A stretch of DNA of 64,000 nt from Posidonia oceanica (Eukaryota > Streptophyta > Magnoliopsida > Alismatales > Posidoniaceae). Shown here piece after piece: positions 63,771-64,000 of this stretch (positions are counted from its first letter, which is position 1; each line of letters starts with the position of its first letter). Position numbers and translations under genes: made by a program. Where the stretch lies: the NCBI GenBank assembly GCA_037176725.1, contig JAZBRS010000059.1:5629001-5693000 (forward strand). The letters are read 5' to 3'. The notes below the pieces were generated by a model. The model was not told where the DNA came from and searched no databases. It saw only the letters and a program-made list of their open reading frames with translations.

Positions 63771-64000
63771 GCATTTTCTGATTAGGGGGAAGGAGGGGGG
63801 TTTACACTTTACATATACACCATCCGAAATATATTGTATTACGTGAATTATAAAGAAAAACGTGCATGAAGAAACTGTCACAAATATCATCGAGAAACGT
63901 GCATTGGGAGGACCATATTCCCTTTTTCTCATGTGAAAAAGCTTGGCATCGTGTACTCCATGGCTCCACCTTCTGAACAAATGGCCCGAGCATCTTTCCG
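63771..64000. other. Unassigned right edge
   Basis: The minus strand has open readings near 63860-64000, but no domain, splice pattern or family is recognisable and the window ends here. It could be an exon end of a gene lying beyond the window. Confidence 0.2.

Overview
Plant nuclear DNA. The genes have short exons, GT-AG introns and AT-rich intergenic space filled with transposon relics. The recognisable genes belong to plant-only or plant-typical families: BREVIS RADIX, R2R3-MYB, PAM68 and COLD1/GTG. GC-rich first exons (COLD1, PAM68), a 468-codon COLD1 and L1 ORF1 zinc knuckles placed before the DUF4283-like region suggest a monocot. That assignment is inference.

Layout. 1-128: C-terminus of an unrecognised plus-strand gene. 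858-3521 (leader exon and TATA box near 4.8-5.0 kb): intact minus-strand BREVIS RADIX-like gene in five coding exons, 391 aa. 5-18 kb: accessory DNA with two inverted copies of one AT-rich element, a candidate copia LTR, a 5'-truncated L1 with target-site duplication (TSD), and a frameshifted gene fragment. 18270-20071: intact minus-strand R2R3-MYB gene, three exons, 242 aa, with the bHLH-interaction signature. 20.5-31 kb: tandem duplications, LTR-like sequence, a 518-bp solo LTR and a 1.7-kb hAT-like element with 8-bp TSD. 34356-37238: plus-strand R2R3-MYB pseudogene with four in-frame stops and a hAT-like insertion in intron 2. 38454-39038: PAM68-like chloroplast protein (minus). 39.1-41.25 kb: tandem array of about 180-bp units. 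42122-48187: complete 13-exon COLD1/GTG gene (minus), 468 aa. 48885-62943: near full-length L1 (minus) with its own TSD, split in ORF1 by a 6.2-kb LTR-type insertion with a perfect 5-bp TSD and two 1,009-bp inverted arms. 63.0-63.8 kb: an L1 tail fragment and a tRNA-derived SINE.

The four intact genes are not a functional cluster. They act in root/vascular growth (BRX), bHLH-partnered transcription (MYB), photosystem II assembly (PAM68) and membrane signalling in chilling/ABA responses (COLD1/GTG). The most unusual material is the transposon architecture, the nucleosome-length tandem array upstream of PAM68 and the decay pattern of the MYB pseudogene. Exon boundaries were read by eye from splice consensus, frame and family similarity, without transcript data.
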